Assembly (NCBI GenBank): GCA_003250455.1
Contig: QKGK01000499.1
Coordinates: 1-13,825, forward strand
Direction: 5' to 3'
Source: Chloroflexota bacterium
Lineage (GTDB): Bacteria; Chloroflexota; Anaerolineae; Anaerolineales; UBA11579
Length of the DNA stretch: 13,825 bases
The translations under genes and the position numbers were made by a program. Positions 7,488 through 13,391 of the stretch are shown piece by piece. Numbering within the stretch: the stretch's first letter is position 1; every line of letters starts with the position of its first letter. The notes under the pieces are model-generated. The model saw only the letters and a list, made by a program, of their open reading frames with translations, was not told the DNA's origin and did not search any database.

Positions 7488-7524
7488 GGAACCCTGAAAA
7501 TCATAAAAGGATCTTCAGGGTTCC
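7488..7524. repeat. Perfect 11-bp inverted repeat between the C39 peptidase and symporter genes
   Basis: GGAACCCTGAA (7488-7498) and TTCAGGGTTCC (7514-7524) are perfect inverted arms. On the minus strand the stem can grow to about 15 bp with one G-U pair, closing a 7-nt loop. It lies just after the peptidase stop codon (7542) and before the symporter ribosome binding site. No run of T follows on either strand, so it is not a standard intrinsic terminator. It could be a processing or stability hairpin, or an operator. Confidence 0.6.
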
Positions 7525-7541
7525 ACATGATGAATTGGCTG

Positions 7542-8420
7542 CTAGATTGGGTTGATCGGTTCCGGGATCCTGAGCACTTCCCCCACTTTAATTGCATCGA
7601 TGGGTGGCAGATCGTTGTAATAGACGATCACCTTCCATTTGAGCGGGTCTGCGTAATAGCGCAGGGCGATCAAACCCAGGTCGTCTCCCTGCTGGACGGT
7701 ATGCTGGACCACCTTGGAGCCCCACGGCCCGACAAAATCCAGGTATACGTCGGCGACCTGCCGGTTGGTGAGCGTGCTTTCATCCACCACCAGCCCCATA
7801 AATGCTGACCAGGCCATGATCCGGTTGATTTCCTTTTGCGAGACCGGGTTGGGCTGCGGGGCATTCACATCGGGTACCGCTTTATCGGTGATCAGCCCGA
7901 CAAAATCCGGGTTATTTTGATATTCATGACAGCTGCCCCAGGCCGAGGCGAACTGGTTATAGGTCATTTCTTTATGGTGCCCCTCTTCCCGACGTGAGCC
8001 CCACCATAAAGGATCATTCAGGAAAACCTTATTCCCGTCATACCCGGTGACCACCACAAAATGGGTCTTGTCAAAGGAACTTTGCGTGGGCACACCGGAA
8101 TTATTTTTGGACCAGGCATGATAGTTCACCAGGGCGATAAAAGGTTTGCCATCATCTACCGCCTGATTGAGGAAGGCATGATCGCCATGGTCAAACTTTT
8201 TCAGGGTTACGTGAAACTTCCCGGCAGCAAGGAGCAGATCTGTCCGGGAAAGGAAATTGGTTTGCGGCTGGCCGGTCATTTTGAAAATTTCATCAATCGT
8301 TTTATGAATGCCAAACGCGTCCAGGACCATTGCAACACAGGCCGCTCCACAGTCAGAAGGAGACCATAAAGCGTCACTATCCCGCTGAGAGCGGTAAGGC
8401 ACATCCAGTTTCTTTTCCAT
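7542..8420 (-). CDS. C39-like cysteine peptidase with C-terminal LysM domain
   Basis: The 292-aa protein has an N-terminal papain-like domain of the C39_2 type (about 3-180). The likely catalytic residues are Cys24 in SPSDCGAACVAMVL, His120 in DKTHFVVVTGYDG and Asp136 in VFLNDP. A linker of about 55 residues leads to one LysM-like peptidoglycan/chitin-binding domain (about 239-286): HTVQQGDDLGLIALRYY at its start and KVGEVLRIP at its end. It would be expected to cut peptides or cross-links near the cell wall, or a conjugated partner. AGGAGG sits 6 nt before the ATG, so the start is firm, and it leaves no signal peptide: the first residues are MEKKLDVPYRSQRDSD, with no hydrophobic stretch. Export, if any, would need another route. 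The gene has its own promoter and is divergent from rpmF. Domain assignment is good; the biological substrate is unknown. Confidence 0.85.
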   Translation of the reverse strand: MEKKLDVPYRSQRDSDALWSPSDCGAACVAMVLDAFGIHKTIDEIFKMTGQPQTNFLSRTDLLLAAGKFHVTLKKFDHGDHAFLNQAVDDGKPFIALVNYHAWSKNNSGVPTQSSFDKTHFVVVTGYDGNKVFLNDPLWWGSRREEGHHKEMTYNQFASAWGSCHEYQNNPDFVGLITDKAVPDVNAPQPNPVSQKEINRIMAWSAFMGLVVDESTLTNRQVADVYLDFVGPWGSKVVQHTVQQGDDLGLIALRYYADPLKWKVIVYYNDLPPIDAIKVGEVLRIPEPINPI

Positions 8421-8455
8421 TTCAACCTCCTGACAAGTGGAGAAAATCTACCTTT

Positions 8456-8484
8456 ATTATATAGAACTATCCCATCAAGGACAA
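8456..8484 (-). promoter_or_regulatory. Promoter of the C39-LysM peptidase gene
   Basis: On the minus strand, TTGTCC (8484-8479, 4 of 6 bases of the -35 consensus) and a perfect TATAAT (8461-8456) are 17 nt apart. Transcription would start near 8449, leaving a short leader of about 28 nt containing AGGAGG. Confidence 0.65.
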
Positions 8485-8560
8485 TCACATCAATTATGAA
8501 TTGTGGAGCACACAAGAATATTATGCCTGAAGATATCTTTACATTTCACCTCGAAAATGC

Positions 8561-8589
8561 TTGACTTTCCACCTGCTTGAACCTATAAT
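8561..8589 (+). promoter_or_regulatory. Sigma-70-type promoter of rpmF
   Basis: TTGACT (8561-8566) and TATAAT (8584-8589) are separated by exactly 17 nt, the strongest consensus promoter in the window. This suits a ribosomal protein gene. Transcription would start near 8596, about 55 nt before the rpmF ATG. Confidence 0.85.
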
Positions 8590-8619
8590 AGGCCAGCCTG
8601 CCGAGAGGTAGGTATTTTA

Positions 8620-8649
8620 ATGAACAGCATGCTTATTCAAGGAGTTTAA
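8620..8649 (+). other. Nine-codon upstream mini-ORF in the rpmF leader
   Basis: ATG at 8620 opens a frame reading MNSMLIQGV and stops with TAA at 8647-8649, one base before the rpmF ATG at 8651. A purine-rich GAGGTAGG (8605-8612) is 7 nt upstream of its ATG. It is too short to judge by composition and could be chance. If translated, its termination would place ribosomes at the rpmF start. Confidence 0.25.
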
Positions 8650-8650
8650 C

Positions 8651-8836
8651 ATGACCCCGCTGCCAAAACGTAAGGTATCCAAAGGCCGTCGGGACCGCCG
8701 CCGGACACACGATTCGCTCAAAGCGCGCAACCTTGTGGCCTGCCCCAATTGCGGCGAGATGCGCCTGCCCCACCACGTCTGCCCCAGCTGCGGCTTTTAC
8801 AAAGGCCGTGAAGTTATGGAAGTGGAACGCGAGTAA
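8651..8836 (+). CDS. rpmF: Large ribosomal subunit protein bL32
   Basis: bL32 (61 aa) is a small basic protein of the 50S subunit. The N-terminus MTPLPKRKVSKGRRDRRRTHD is the typical basic tail, and CPNC (31-34) with CPSC (44-47) forms the four-cysteine zinc-binding knuckle found in the zinc-containing form of bL32. AAGGAG (8639-8644) precedes the ATG with good spacing. A consensus promoter lies upstream and a strong intrinsic terminator downstream (8920-8965), so it is probably a single-gene transcript. In many bacteria rpmF sits beside fatty-acid genes (plsX); here it is not. Confidence 0.97.
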   Translation: MTPLPKRKVSKGRRDRRRTHDSLKARNLVACPNCGEMRLPHHVCPSCGFYKGREVMEVERE

Positions 8837-8838
8837 CC

Positions 8839-8878
8839 ATACCAGTATAAATAGAGGTCTTCAGAAGACCACTGGTGT
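8839..8878 (+). repeat. Nested inverted repeats just after rpmF
   Basis: ACCAGT (8841-8846) pairs with ACTGGT (8871-8876). Between them GGTCT (8856-8860) and AGACC (8866-8870) form an inner hairpin that abuts the outer 3' arm. Two further outer bases on each side can pair, one as G-U. No T-run follows, so termination is not indicated; it may protect the rpmF mRNA 3' end. Confidence 0.5.
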
Positions 8879-8882
8879 AATC

Positions 8883-8898
8883 TTGGGAATATTCCCAA
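8883..8898. repeat. Perfect 16-nt palindrome TTGGGAATATTCCCAA
   Basis: Each half is the exact reverse complement of the other with no spacer, the form expected of a dimeric regulator's site. It lies between the rpmF stop and the rpmF terminator, about 140 nt before the asp23-nusB promoter. The role is unknown. Confidence 0.5.
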
Positions 8899-8919
8899 AC
8901 ATTGCGCCTTACTGCCAGG

Positions 8920-8965
8920 AAAATGAGGAAATCGAACTAAGTTCGGTACATCGCCTCATTTTTTT
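8920..8965 (+). terminator. Rho-independent terminator of rpmF
   Basis: AAAATGAGG (8920-8928) pairs with CCTCATTTT (8954-8962), and seven consecutive T residues occupy 8959-8965. Inside the loop CGAAC-TAA-GTTCG forms a second small hairpin. This is the clearest intrinsic terminator in the window and separates rpmF from the asp23-nusB operon. Confidence 0.85.
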
Positions 8966-9024
8966 GGTTCCAGGGAATTTCGCCGTCTATTTCCCCCTGA
9001 CAAACCGGAAGGGCTCAATCAGGG

Positions 9025-9051
9025 TTGTAATCAACGCAAAGTTGGTATAAT
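9025..9051 (+). promoter_or_regulatory. Promoter of the asp23-nusB-tatA operon
   Basis: A perfect TATAAT (9046-9051) is preceded by TGG, giving an extended -10 (TGnTATAAT). TTGTAA (9025-9030) may be a -35 with a short 15-nt spacer, which the extended -10 could compensate. Transcription would start near 9058 and leave a leader of about 80 nt. Confidence 0.7.
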
Positions 9052-9061
9052 ATCTTCATTG

Positions 9062-9102
9062 TTGGGTCTGGGAATTTGGCATCATTTTGCTAAGGGACCC
9101 AA
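9062..9102 (+). other. Leader stem-loop upstream of asp23-nusB
   Basis: TTGGGTC (9062-9068) and GACCCAA (9096-9102) form a perfect 7-bp stem enclosing about 27 nt, beginning a few bases after the predicted transcription start. No T-run follows, so it is not a simple attenuator. It may act in mRNA stability or as a regulatory leader. Confidence 0.4.
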
Positions 9103-9139
9103 ATGAGTTCAAGGTTTTATCTAATCCATTGGAGGCACA

Positions 9140-9499
9140 ATGTCAGAGGAAAATCCAGCCCCAGGAAAAACAACCATCGCACCAGATGTCATTTTGGACA
9201 TTGTCACACTTACCACGCTGAGTATTGAAGGCGTTTCCCGTATGAGCGCACTTCCCCGAGGAATGAACCAATTGTGGAAGCGCGGGCATCAGAGCGACGG
9301 CGTTCGGATCGAAGTAATGGCAGCTACTGTCCATGTCGACCTATACCTGATCCTGAAACCCGAGGTTAACGTCCGCCAGGTAAGCCGAAAGGTTCAAAAA
9401 GAAGTTTCCCGCGCCATTGAGGAAATGGTTGGCATGACCCCTGGGAAGATCAACATCCACGTAGAAGACATCGACTTTGAGGAAGTAAACCCCGCCTAA
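9140..9499 (+). CDS. Asp23/YqhY-family (DUF322) protein
   Basis: The 119-aa protein has the compact alpha/beta fold sequence of the Asp23/DUF322 family. It shows APDVILDIVTLTTLSIEGVSRM (14-35), a VHVDLYLILKPEVNVRQVSRKVQKEV strand-helix block (64-89) and a C-terminal MTPGKINIHVEDIDFE (98-113). Family members include S. aureus Asp23, linked to cell-envelope stress, and B. subtilis YqhY, linked to acetyl-CoA carboxylase control. YqhY is encoded directly before nusB, as this gene is here. No signal peptide or membrane segment is seen, so it should be cytoplasmic. GGAGG (9131-9135) fixes the start. The stop codon overlaps the nusB start (TAATG). The exact function in this organism is unknown. Confidence 0.88.
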   Translation: MSEENPAPGKTTIAPDVILDIVTLTTLSIEGVSRMSALPRGMNQLWKRGHQSDGVRIEVMAATVHVDLYLILKPEVNVRQVSRKVQKEVSRAIEEMVGMTPGKINIHVEDIDFEEVNPA

Positions 9500-9957
9500 T
9501 GAAACCAAGAACCAAGGCGCGCAGCGTTGCCTTGCAAGCACTTTACGAACTGGACCTCACCGAACACCCGATCGGTACCGTCCTGGAAAACCGCTTCAAG
9601 GAGATTGAACTAACCCCAGATTTGCAAGTATTTGCACTGGAAATTGTTCAGGGCGTTGCACCAATCCGCCAGCTTCTCGATGAACACATTGCAGAACATG
9701 CGCCTGAATGGCCGATTGACCAGATCTCGATCATTGACCGCAATTTGCTGCGGATTGCGCTGTGGGAATTTGCTATCAAAGGGGAAACCCCGCTCAAAGT
9801 AGCCATCAACGAAGCCATAGAATTAGCCAAAAAGTTCGGATCCGACAGCACCCCGCGTTTTGTTAATGGTGTTTTGGGAAGCCTGGCAGCCCAGGAAAAT
9901 GAGATCCGTATTGCGCTACACAACCGGATCAACCAACAAAATTCCGAAGGGGAGTAA
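9499..9957 (+). CDS. nusB: Transcription antitermination factor NusB
   Basis: NusB (152 aa) binds the boxA RNA element with ribosomal protein S10 and takes part in the complex that prevents early termination of rRNA transcription. The all-helical family pattern is clear: RTKARSVALQALYELDL (4-20), then QISIIDRNLLRIALWEF (about 75-91), TPLKVAINEAIELAKKFG (about 96-113) and RFVNGVLGSL (about 119-128). Length is slightly above the usual 140 because of a polar C-terminal tail. Its ATG shares a base with the preceding stop codon, indicating translational coupling with the Asp23-family gene. tatA/B follows after 3 nt. Confidence 0.95.
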   Translation: MKPRTKARSVALQALYELDLTEHPIGTVLENRFKEIELTPDLQVFALEIVQGVAPIRQLLDEHIAEHAPEWPIDQISIIDRNLLRIALWEFAIKGETPLKVAINEAIELAKKFGSDSTPRFVNGVLGSLAAQENEIRIALHNRINQQNSEGE

Positions 9958-9960
9958 ACC

Positions 9961-10383
9961 ATGGACGTCCTTGGTATTGGCCCCCTGGAACTCATCCTGG
10001 TACTTGTCCTTGCCTTGCTCATATTTGGGCCGGAAGATCTGGTCAGCGCAGGCAGAAAAATGGGAAGGTTTTTCAACAAGGTGGTCAAGTCCGACACCTG
10101 GATGGCCGTCCGTTCCATCAGCCGCGAAATGCGCAATCTGCCCAATAAATTAGCCCGTGAAGCCGAACTGGACGAATTATCCAAAGAACTGAATAAGCAG
10201 ACCATCGCTCCCCCCACTCACTCAAACCCAGTCCATTCCACCCAAACTTCTGAAACAGGAGACCCGGAGAACCTGAAAGCCTGGACCTCTCCACCTGAAC
10301 CAAAAGAAAAAAGTGATCAATCTGATGATCCAACAGTCCTCGAACCACCTGATGAAGTTGACAATGAGCAGCGTACAGAATAA
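9961..10383 (+). CDS. Twin-arginine translocase subunit TatA/TatB-like
   Basis: The 140-aa protein has the standard TatA/B plan. There is a short N-terminus MDVLGIGPLELI with Glu10, one hydrophobic helix (about 9-22), the FGPEDL hinge (22-27), an amphipathic helix (about 28-60), and a long acidic, Ser/Pro-rich cytoplasmic tail (about 80-140). TatA oligomers form the passage for folded proteins exported by the Tat pathway; TatB-like members help dock substrates on TatC. The single transmembrane helix with a conserved Glu fits either type, and the long polar tail leans towards TatB; I do not choose. GGGGAG in the end of nusB serves as ribosome binding site. No tatC is present in the window. The 3' end overlaps the N-terminus of the lipoprotein gene. 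Confidence 0.88.
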   Translation: MDVLGIGPLELILVLVLALLIFGPEDLVSAGRKMGRFFNKVVKSDTWMAVRSISREMRNLPNKLAREAELDELSKELNKQTIAPPTHSNPVHSTQTSETGDPENLKAWTSPPEPKEKSDQSDDPTVLEPPDEVDNEQRTE

Positions 10384-12841
10384 GCATATTGGCATTCGAT
10401 TTGCCTCTCGCACATTGTTATCAGCGGTAATCCTGGTGCTTTTGCTGCTGGGCGGCTGCTCACTGCCCAGGGGTGAACAAATTTCCTTAGGGATAGAAAA
10501 AGCACAGATCATATTTTCCATCACCCCCCTACGCCCTCTGGCTGAACAGGATTCTGTGGAACTGGTCATCCGTGATGAAGTAACCGGTCTGCCGTTCAAT
10601 GAAGAACACATCACACTGGAAAGGCAAGGCAGCGGACAGTTACAGGTCAGCTATCTGGCTCCAGTTGGTACAGTGATCACCTATCGTTACGAAAAACTAA
10701 CCAGTAATGGTGCCCGCATCCCGGAAGTGACCGTCACCGGAGAACAGGTGCGCTTACGCAGATACCACGTAGCCCAACCTGCCGAACTCATCGAATCGAT
10801 TGCCGGCTGGGAGGATGACCTCCCCGATCCAGGTGTTGTTGGCAGTATCACTGGCAAGGTTGTCACAGAAGAGCTGGGTTTCCCGGTAAAAGATATTCTC
10901 GTGACAGCAGGTGGCGTACAGACCATCACCGATGCAGATGGGTACTTCTCGCTTTTCCCCCTCAGCGCCGGCCTGCACAACCTGATCGCAGTCTCCATGG
11001 ACGGCCAATTTTTGCCGTCTCAATACAGCGTACAAGTTGGCACCGGACAAGTCACTCCTGCTGATATACAGCTCACGAATACCGGCTGGAAACAGGTTAC
11101 TTTCAACCTGTCGGTTCCGGAAGACACCATCGAAGGCGCCCCTATCCGGTTGGCAGGAAATCTGCTTTCGCTCGGAAATACTTTTATTGAACTTGGCGGC
11201 GGCATGAGCGGGGATACCAAACAGATGCCTCAACTGACGAGAACATCTCAGGGGAACTTCTCGCTCACCCTCACCCTCCCGGCCGGGATCGACATCCGTT
11301 ATAAGTACACTATGGGAGACGGCTTCTGGAACAGCGACCATGGTATGGATAATAAATTCGTCACCCACCAGTTGATCATTCCTGCTGGATCTGACGATCT
11401 GGTCATCGAGGACCAGGTCTACACCTGGAAAACCAGCGAGACAGAAACCATCTGGTTCCGGGCGACAGTGCCGAATACGACTCCCCTGGAAGAATCCATC
11501 AGCGTACAGTTTTTACTGGGCACCTGGATGCCTTCTCTCCCCATGTTCAAAATAAACGCAGACACCTGGGCATTCCCGCTGATCAGCCCTCATAATTTCT
11601 CTGGCGAGCTGCCCTATCGCTACTGCCGGAACACCCCTTGTACCGGGGTGATCCAGGCAGGGATTGAGCAGCTGGAGAGTCCGCGTCTTACCCTGACCCA
11701 ATTCTCGGAAACTCACCTGATCAAAGACACGATTTCCGGATGGACATTCCTTCCAGAGGTTACAAACCAGGGCAGTCAGATTCCTGAAAGCCCCCAAAAA
11801 GCCAGCGGCTTTATCTCGGGGCTGGCGCTTACCCCATACTACACTCCGACCAATCTGCCTTATATTTCCTCGCTGGTCAATACCAATGATTCGGTATACA
11901 ACCATATTCTCCTGTCACCTGCCTGGGTCGCCCAATCGCCGTTTAGTCCGGTGCTTTTCGCACCCAGTGCAGAGAAGACCGTCCGCTGGCAGAATATTTC
12001 TGCGGAAATTGAAACCGCTCACAACCATGGGTTTTCGGTAAGCCTTTTTCCCCAGGTGATTTTCCCTGGCAACTCGCTGGACTGGTGGACAGCATTTCCG
12101 GGTGACAACCAGGTTTACTGGCAGCGCTGGCTGGATCAGTACCGGAATATGGTTTACCAGTACGCCGACCTTGCTGAAGAAGCTAATGCGGAATTTCTGG
12201 TGATTGGCGGTAGCTGGCTTACCCCCGCCCTTCCAGTGGGAAGCAATGCAGAAAGCTACCACTTACCAGGGAATATTGAAAGCCTGTGGAAGGAAACCAT
12301 CAGCGGTATCCGAGATCGCTACCACGGTCAGGTTGCCTGGCAGCTTGATGCGGATGTCGCTCAGGACCCGCCGGCATTTCTTTCGAATGTGGATGCACTG
12401 TATTTACAATGGGATATTCCTGCCGAGCCATATACCGATATTTCTGATCTCGCCGCACAGATTGGCGCGGAACTGGACACAATTGCAGAAGCGCTGGCGA
12501 CAAACCCGGGCAAACCAGTGACCCTCATATTGGCCTACCCATCGATCAGCGGATACAACCAGTCTTGCATCCCTTCCCCCAATGATGAAGGGAACTGCAT
12601 TAACATAGAAGCCTTATTGCTTGGTCCTTCTGTGGAAAACCCCGCCCTGACAGATCTGGTAAGCCAGGCGGATTATTATCTCGCATTTCTAACGGCGGTG
12701 AACCAGCGCACCTGGGTAAAGGGGGTCCTCTCGCAAGGCTATTATCCGGTAAACCAGATCCAGGACACCTCGGCCTCAATCCACGGGAAACCCGCTGAAT
12801 TTATCTTTGCAAAATGGACAACTCAGGTTTTGGGAAAATAA
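10364..12841 (+). CDS. Large lipoprotein with starch-binding-like modules and a glycosidase-like barrel
   Basis: With the ATG at 10364 this is an 825-aa lipoprotein: a basic n-region, a hydrophobic stretch and lipobox LGGC with Cys32. Visible parts, in order, are as follows. Residues about 33-150 are beta-rich and unrecognised. About 158-238 resemble a carboxypeptidase-regulatory-like Ig fold (GSITGKVV ... TITDADGYFSLFPLSAG). About 243-355 resemble CBM20/48-type starch-binding folds (APIRLAGN ... GNFSLTLTLPAGIDIRYKYTMGDGFW). About 362-450 form a second, more diverged copy of such a fold (ETIWFRATVP ... LPYRYCRN). About 482-822 look like a TIM barrel distantly like GH113-type glycosidases (WQNISAEIETAHNHGFSVSL, then AEFLVIGGSW, then GKPVTLILAYPSISG). 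The usual barrel glutamates are not seen at the last two places. The start is uncertain: GTG at 10313 or ATG at 10352 are in frame, and no strong Shine-Dalgarno favours one. It is probably a surface carbohydrate-binding protein; enzyme activity is doubtful. Confidence 0.75.
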   Translation: MSSVQNKHIGIRFASRTLLSAVILVLLLLGGCSLPRGEQISLGIEKAQIIFSITPLRPLAEQDSVELVIRDEVTGLPFNEEHITLERQGSGQLQVSYLAPVGTVITYRYEKLTSNGARIPEVTVTGEQVRLRRYHVAQPAELIESIAGWEDDLPDPGVVGSITGKVVTEELGFPVKDILVTAGGVQTITDADGYFSLFPLSAGLHNLIAVSMDGQFLPSQYSVQVGTGQVTPADIQLTNTGWKQVTFNLSVPEDTIEGAPIRLAGNLLSLGNTFIELGGGMSGDTKQMPQLTRTSQGNFSLTLTLPAGIDIRYKYTMGDGFWNSDHGMDNKFVTHQLIIPAGSDDLVIEDQVYTWKTSETETIWFRATVPNTTPLEESISVQFLLGTWMPSLPMFKINADTWAFPLISPHNFSGELPYRYCRNTPCTGVIQAGIEQLESPRLTLTQFSETHLIKDTISGWTFLPEVTNQGSQIPESPQKASGFISGLALTPYYTPTNLPYISSLVNTNDSVYNHILLSPAWVAQSPFSPVLFAPSAEKTVRWQNISAEIETAHNHGFSVSLFPQVIFPGNSLDWWTAFPGDNQVYWQRWLDQYRNMVYQYADLAEEANAEFLVIGGSWLTPALPVGSNAESYHLPGNIESLWKETISGIRDRYHGQVAWQLDADVAQDPPAFLSNVDALYLQWDIPAEPYTDISDLAAQIGAELDTIAEALATNPGKPVTLILAYPSISGYNQSCIPSPNDEGNCINIEALLLGPSVENPALTDLVSQADYYLAFLTAVNQRTWVKGVLSQGYYPVNQIQDTSASIHGKPAEFIFAKWTTQVLGK

Positions 12842-12847
12842 AGCATG

Positions 12848-12856
12848 TGCTATAAT
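12848..12856 (+). promoter_or_regulatory. Extended -10 promoter of the two-helix membrane protein gene, implying a leaderless mRNA
   Basis: TGC followed by a perfect TATAAT (12851-12856) is an extended -10 element. TTGGGA (12830-12835) may serve as a weak -35 with a 15-nt spacer. Only 8 nt separate the -10 from the ATG at 12865, and no Shine-Dalgarno is present, so the transcript should start at or next to the ATG. Confidence 0.6.
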
Positions 12857-12864
12857 TTAGATTG

Positions 12865-13284
12865 ATGGAAACAGAAAACACACAACTCATCACCTCTGAA
12901 GAAACCACCGTGGACTCCAAGACCAAAATTGGTCTGATTATTGGTGGCATTGTCCTGCTGGCGTTGTTCATCGGGGCGGTCATTTTCTTGCTCAACTCAG
13001 ATAAAACCCCCACCATCCGGGACATATTTGTGATCCTCCTCGGCTTTGAACTTTTCATCATCGGGTTTACCGCCATCCTGCTCATCGTCCAGACAGCCCG
13101 GCTCATCAACATGTTCCAGCACGAGATCAAGCCAGTCCTGGATGCCGCCAACGAAACCATGAGCACATTCCGAGGGACAGCACTCTTCATCAGCGATGCG
13201 CTTGTGCAGCCAGTGATCAAGCTCAACGGTTACTTTGCTTCCATCAAACAGGCAGCAGATTTGGTAAAAAACCTGTTCAAATAA
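12865..13284 (+). CDS. Small membrane protein with two transmembrane helices, DUF948-like tail
   Basis: The 139-aa protein has an acidic, Thr-rich N-terminus. Two hydrophobic helices follow (about 22-44 and 53-77) with a short loop containing DKTPTIRD between them, and then an amphipathic C-terminal region (about 86-135: PVLDAANETMSTFRGTALFI then VQPVIKLNGYFASIKQAADL). That tail recalls DUF948-type proteins, which often lie next to YtxH genes, as here. The similarity is from memory and modest. A TTG at 12862 is an in-frame alternative start, but the ATG at 12865 lies at the predicted transcription start, so it is preferred. The next gene, encoding a YtxH protein, begins 107 nt downstream. The function is unknown; the pairing suggests an envelope or stress-related role. 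Confidence 0.75.
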   Translation: METENTQLITSEETTVDSKTKIGLIIGGIVLLALFIGAVIFLLNSDKTPTIRDIFVILLGFELFIIGFTAILLIVQTARLINMFQHEIKPVLDAANETMSTFRGTALFISDALVQPVIKLNGYFASIKQAADLVKNLFK

Positions 13285-13313
13285 TCAGGTTATGTAAAGT
13301 CTATAAATTGGGA

Positions 13314-13330
13314 TTGCATCGAGCATGCAA
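13314..13330. repeat. Short inverted repeat TTGCAT-N5-ATGCAA before the YtxH gene
   Basis: TTGCAT (13314-13319) and ATGCAA (13325-13330) are perfect 6-bp arms 5 nt apart, lying just after a TATAAA (13302-13307) and 61 nt before the YtxH start. It could be an operator, but such short repeats also arise by chance. Confidence 0.3.
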
Positions 13331-13391
13331 ACTGGATAACAAAACAAACGTTCCCATAACTCAGAAACTCTAATCAGGAAGGAGCTTTAAA

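Noticed and set aside
8839..8878. Nested hairpin as the rpmF terminator
   Set aside because: No T-run follows; the element at 8920-8965 with seven T residues is a far better terminator.
9648..10217. 189-codon frame on the minus strand
   Set aside because: It is antisense to nusB and tatA/B, both clearly recognised, and shows no recognisable protein features.
12801..13226. 141-codon frame on the minus strand
   Set aside because: It is antisense to the two-helix membrane protein gene, which has a promoter and a coherent membrane topology.
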